Source of the DNA: UBA1724 sp963621575
GTDB taxonomy: Bacteria; Verrucomicrobiota; Lentisphaeria; Oligosphaerales; Oligosphaeraceae
DNA length: 14,461 bases
Reading direction: 5' to 3'
Assembly: GCA_963621575.1 (NCBI GenBank)
Contig: CAVFEH010000030.1
Span: 1 to 14,461 of the forward strand
The notes beneath the pieces were generated by a model that made no database searches, was not told where the DNA came from, and saw nothing but the letters and a program-made list of their open reading frames with translations. This document shows, in pieces, positions 12,198 to 14,461 of this stretch (position 1 is the first letter of the stretch; every line of letters starts with the position of its first letter). The translations under genes were made by a program, and so were the position numbers.

Positions 12198-14461
12198 TTA
12201 GAGTCCGCTGACAGTGTCGTTGGCTTCGGAAGCAGAGGCCTCGGCAGGGGCCTCGACGGGAGCCTCGTTTTCGTTCTCGCACTCGTCGTCCAGCAGCGGC
12301 CAGAAGAAGGACTCCTCAAACTCGGAGATGCTGGAGACGGTGCTGGGAGTGAGTCCCTCGGGCAGCCCCTGGATGGTTCCGCCCTTCTCGCCGGCCATGC
12401 GGATCCTCTCGATGCCCCGGGCGGGAGCATTGGTGTATCCCTCGATGGCCAGTGCGGTGTGGGGGAAGTAGCGCAGAGTGCTGCTGACGGGGTTGGAGAG
12501 GTTGAAGATTCCCAGCAGTGCGTTGAGGGCGGAGAACTTCTCGGAGTAGTTGCGGTCCAGGCGGCCCATCTGCTTCTCGGTCCCCATCCAGGGCACGGAG
12601 TTGAAGATGACCGTTCCGGGCAGCTTGTCGTTGCCGGTATGGATCTCGTTGTCGCCCGTCTTGCCTTCGATGAAGGCGAAGTGGGTGGTTTCGGGAGTGC
12701 CGGGCTGTGCGTTGACCGTCAGCTTGCCGCCGACATCAACCTGGATGGGATTGTTGTTGGCGGGGTCGCCGATGTGGTCGCCGGAGGCCAGGGTGGTGTC
12801 GTTGCCGCTGGTGAGGAGGGCGTTGTTGCTGTCGGTGATGGCGCCCTGGGCGTCGATGACAAGGTCGGCGTCGGCGGTGACGCCCTTCTTGATGTAGACA
12901 TCGCCGGAGGCCTTGATGTTGGCGTAGTGGGCAACGCCGGCCAGGCCGGTGACCTTGTCGCTCTCGTAGGCGCCGACTTCACCCAGGTTCAGGTCCTTGC
13001 CGGTGATGTCGACATTGCCGTCGTGGGCGATGGCGGTCTCCACATTCAGGTCCTTGCCGGTGATGGCGATGTCGGAATCCTGTCCGTGGGCCTCGGCGTT
13101 CATCTTGTCGACGTTCTTGCCGACATAGGAGATGTCGGAATCGTCGCCATCGGTGACCAGGGCCACGTTGTCGATGTCGGTATCCACGGTGACAGCGATG
13201 TCGCCATCGCCCTTCAGGGTATGGAGGTCGAGGTTGTCGGTGCCCACGTCTCCGGAGATGGTGATGTCCCCGTTGGCGAGGCCCCGGATGGTCTCGGCTG
13301 CCAGAGTGCCCTCGGAGGTGACGCCGCCACCGGCCTTGAAGTCGATGAGGCTGCCCTCGGTGAAGGGCTCGGTGGCCTCGGTGCCGGCCTGGATGGAACC
13401 GGTGTTCAGCACATCGTCGCCAGACGCGATCTCCACGGTCTTGTCGGCCTGGATGGAACCCTCGTTGAAGACATTCTTCCCTGCGTCAAGAGCAACCTTG
13501 GAATCCTCGGCGCCCTTGGCCTGGATGGAGCCCTCGTTGACGACGTCGCCGACGTTGGAGTCCACCGTCACGTTCCGGGCCAGGACCTCGGAGGTCTCCT
13601 CAACCGTGGCGTTCTTCTCGGCATTCACAGTCACATCGCCGTTTGCGGCCTTGGCATCCCCGGAGAGGCTGACCTCGCCGCGCTTGGAGATGAGCTCGAT
13701 GTCACCATTGCCGGCAGTGAGATCGCCCTCGTCAGTGGTGTCCAGGTCGCCGGTGACGACGGTGACGGCGATGTCCTCGCCTGCCTTCACGGCGGCTCCG
13801 ATGACGGCGTCATCCTGGGCGTTGACCTTCACGGAGCCCTCGGTGGCCTCGATGGCGCCAGTGCTCTGGAAGGACTCGCCGGCGTCGGCGGTCACATCGC
13901 CCTTCTTGGCCAGAATGGCGGCGGAGGTCTCCAGGCCGTCAGCGGCGTCGAGATCCACGTTCTCCTGGGCGGTGATGGTTCCAGAAAGATCCATCTCGGC
14001 GCCGGAGTTCAGGGTGACGCTGCCCTCAGTGGCCTCGATGGCGCCGCTGGTGGTCAGATCGCCCTCGACGGTGGTGACGACCACATCCTTGGCGGTGACG
14101 TCGGCGGAGACCTCCGCGTTGTCCTTGGCGGTGACGCTGGCGGTGCCCTGCTCGGCGGTGACGGTGCCCTTGACCGTGGCGTCGTCGCCCGCGGTCAGGA
14201 TGGCGTCACCCTCGGTGGCGGTGACGGTGGCGTCAACGTCCAGGCTGCCCTCGGCGGCGGTGAAGGCCACCTTCTTGGCGATGGTGGTGTTCTTCACCGT
14301 GGCGTTGTTCTTGGCGGCGATGGAAGCCTCGCCGTTCTCCGCGGTGACGTCGCCCGTGACCTCGGCATCCCTGCCGGCGGTGATGGCGGCGTTGCCGTTG
14401 TCAGCAGTGACGGCGCCCGTGACCGTGGCGTCATGGCCGGCGGCCAGGGTTGCGTCACCCT
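12198..14461 (-). CDS. 3' part of a giant beta-helix (filamentous-haemagglutinin-like) surface protein
   Basis: The frame is open from the window edge to TAA at 12198-12200, showing the last 753 residues. There is no true start in view: a GTG at 14297 is internal, because homologous repeats continue upstream of it. About 540 residues consist of short alternating strands rich in T, V, A, D, G and N (units such as DATVTGAVTADNGNAAITAG), as expected for a right-handed beta-helix adhesin secreted by a two-partner or similar route. The final 160 residues differ. They hold a more globular region (RNYSEKFSALNALLGIFNLS, TLRYFPHTALAIEGYT, GLPEGLTP), an aromatic/acidic stretch EFEESFFWPLLDDECENEN and an EAPAEA-type tail. 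There is no autotransporter barrel, no LPxTG and no recognised sorting tail. The only cysteine visible lies 27th from the end. The N-terminal secretion domain is outside the window, so the export route is unknown. Confidence 0.8.
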   Translation of the reverse strand, partial: GDATLAAGHDATVTGAVTADNGNAAITAGRDAEVTGDVTAENGEASIAAKNNATVKNTTIAKKVAFTAAEGSLDVDATVTATEGDAILTAGDDATVKGTVTAEQGTASVTAKDNAEVSADVTAKDVVVTTVEGDLTTSGAIEATEGSVTLNSGAEMDLSGTITAQENVDLDAADGLETSAAILAKKGDVTADAGESFQSTGAIEATEGSVKVNAQDDAVIGAAVKAGEDIAVTVVTGDLDTTDEGDLTAGNGDIELISKRGEVSLSGDAKAANGDVTVNAEKNATVEETSEVLARNVTVDSNVGDVVNEGSIQAKGAEDSKVALDAGKNVFNEGSIQADKTVEIASGDDVLNTGSIQAGTEATEPFTEGSLIDFKAGGGVTSEGTLAAETIRGLANGDITISGDVGTDNLDLHTLKGDGDIAVTVDTDIDNVALVTDGDDSDISYVGKNVDKMNAEAHGQDSDIAITGKDLNVETAIAHDGNVDITGKDLNLGEVGAYESDKVTGLAGVAHYANIKASGDVYIKKGVTADADLVIDAQGAITDSNNALLTSGNDTTLASGDHIGDPANNNPIQVDVGGKLTVNAQPGTPETTHFAFIEGKTGDNEIHTGNDKLPGTVIFNSVPWMGTEKQMGRLDRNYSEKFSALNALLGIFNLSNPVSSTLRYFPHTALAIEGYTNAPARGIERIRMAGEKGGTIQGLPEGLTPSTVSSISEFEESFFWPLLDDECENENEAPVEAPAEASASEANDTVSGL
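13386..13538 (-). repeat. Three NxGSIQA repeats in the adhesin
   Basis: NEGSIQA, NEGSIQA and NTGSIQA recur at 24- and 20-residue spacing, each encoded by a similar stretch (plus strand CCTGGATGGA then A/G CC). They mark successive coils of the predicted beta-helix. Confidence 0.75.
14307..14432 (-). repeat. Two tandem 63-bp (21-residue) repeats in the adhesin
   Basis: Units 14370-14432 and 14307-14369 encode DATVTGAVTADNGNAAITAG(R) and DAEVTGDVTAENGEASIAAK(N). A third, similar 21-residue unit (DATVKGTVTAEQ...) lies at 14121-14183. The array probably continues beyond the window edge. Confidence 0.8.

Noticed and set aside
14295..14297. GTG as a start codon for the adhesin gene.
   Set aside because: Homologous 21-residue repeats continue in the same frame up to the window edge, so this is an internal valine codon.
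1..14461. tRNA, rRNA, CRISPR array, insertion sequence, phage or toxin-antitoxin genes.
   Set aside because: I looked for tRNA T-arm motifs, regularly spaced direct repeats, transposase motifs and small paired genes and saw none. The only regular repeats are the coding repeats of the adhesin.

Overview
The window is a GC-rich bacterial chromosome segment in which all ten genes I can support lie on the minus strand. Read in the direction of transcription, from high to low coordinates, it starts inside a giant repetitive surface protein and ends inside an outer-membrane-associated CsgG/FlgT-like protein. Signal peptides, lipoprotein signals, a CsgG/LpoB-type pair and a filamentous-haemagglutinin-like protein point to a diderm. 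The GGGtGRT/NifU-like pair and the DUF1015 protein are families I associate mostly with anaerobes (Clostridia, Bacteroidota, Spirochaetes, Lentisphaerota). My best guess is an anaerobic diderm, possibly of the PVC/Lentisphaerota type, but no marker gene here settles the taxonomy.

Layout in transcription order. (1) 14461-12198: the 3' part of a beta-helix adhesin-like protein (753 residues visible), closed by a strong intrinsic terminator at 12135-12178. (2) 12134-11842: a GC-rich, hairpin-rich spacer and leader. (3) 11841-10120: a two-gene operon, a NifU-like Fe-S scaffold protein followed 21 nt later by a GGGtGRT-family protein, ended by an intrinsic terminator at 10044-10092. (4) 9971-4739: a compact run of thiI (tRNA 4-thiouridine synthesis), rlmN (23S rRNA A2503 methylation, overlapping thiI by ATGA), a secreted cyclophilin, and a large lipoprotein of unknown family. 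(5) 4589-2060: a DUF1015 protein followed by a diaminopimelate-decarboxylase-family protein, with a probable terminator at 1993-2028. (6) 1805 to the window edge: a small LpoB-like lipoprotein, then a secreted protein whose N-terminal, CsgG-like and C-terminal regions recall the layout of FlgT/CsgG-type proteins.

The functions fall into three themes: cell-envelope assembly or display (adhesin, LpoB/CsgG pair, unknown lipoprotein, periplasmic cyclophilin), sulfur and RNA modification (NifU-like/GGGtGRT, ThiI, RlmN), and amino-acid metabolism (LysA, perhaps DUF1015). I see no tRNA, rRNA, CRISPR array, insertion sequence or phage gene. Long open frames on the plus strand are antisense shadows caused by the high GC content. 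The least understood items are the NifU-like/GGGtGRT operon, the unrecognised cysteine-rich lipoprotein, the FlgT-like protein beside an LpoB-like lipoprotein, and the C-terminal module of the giant adhesin.
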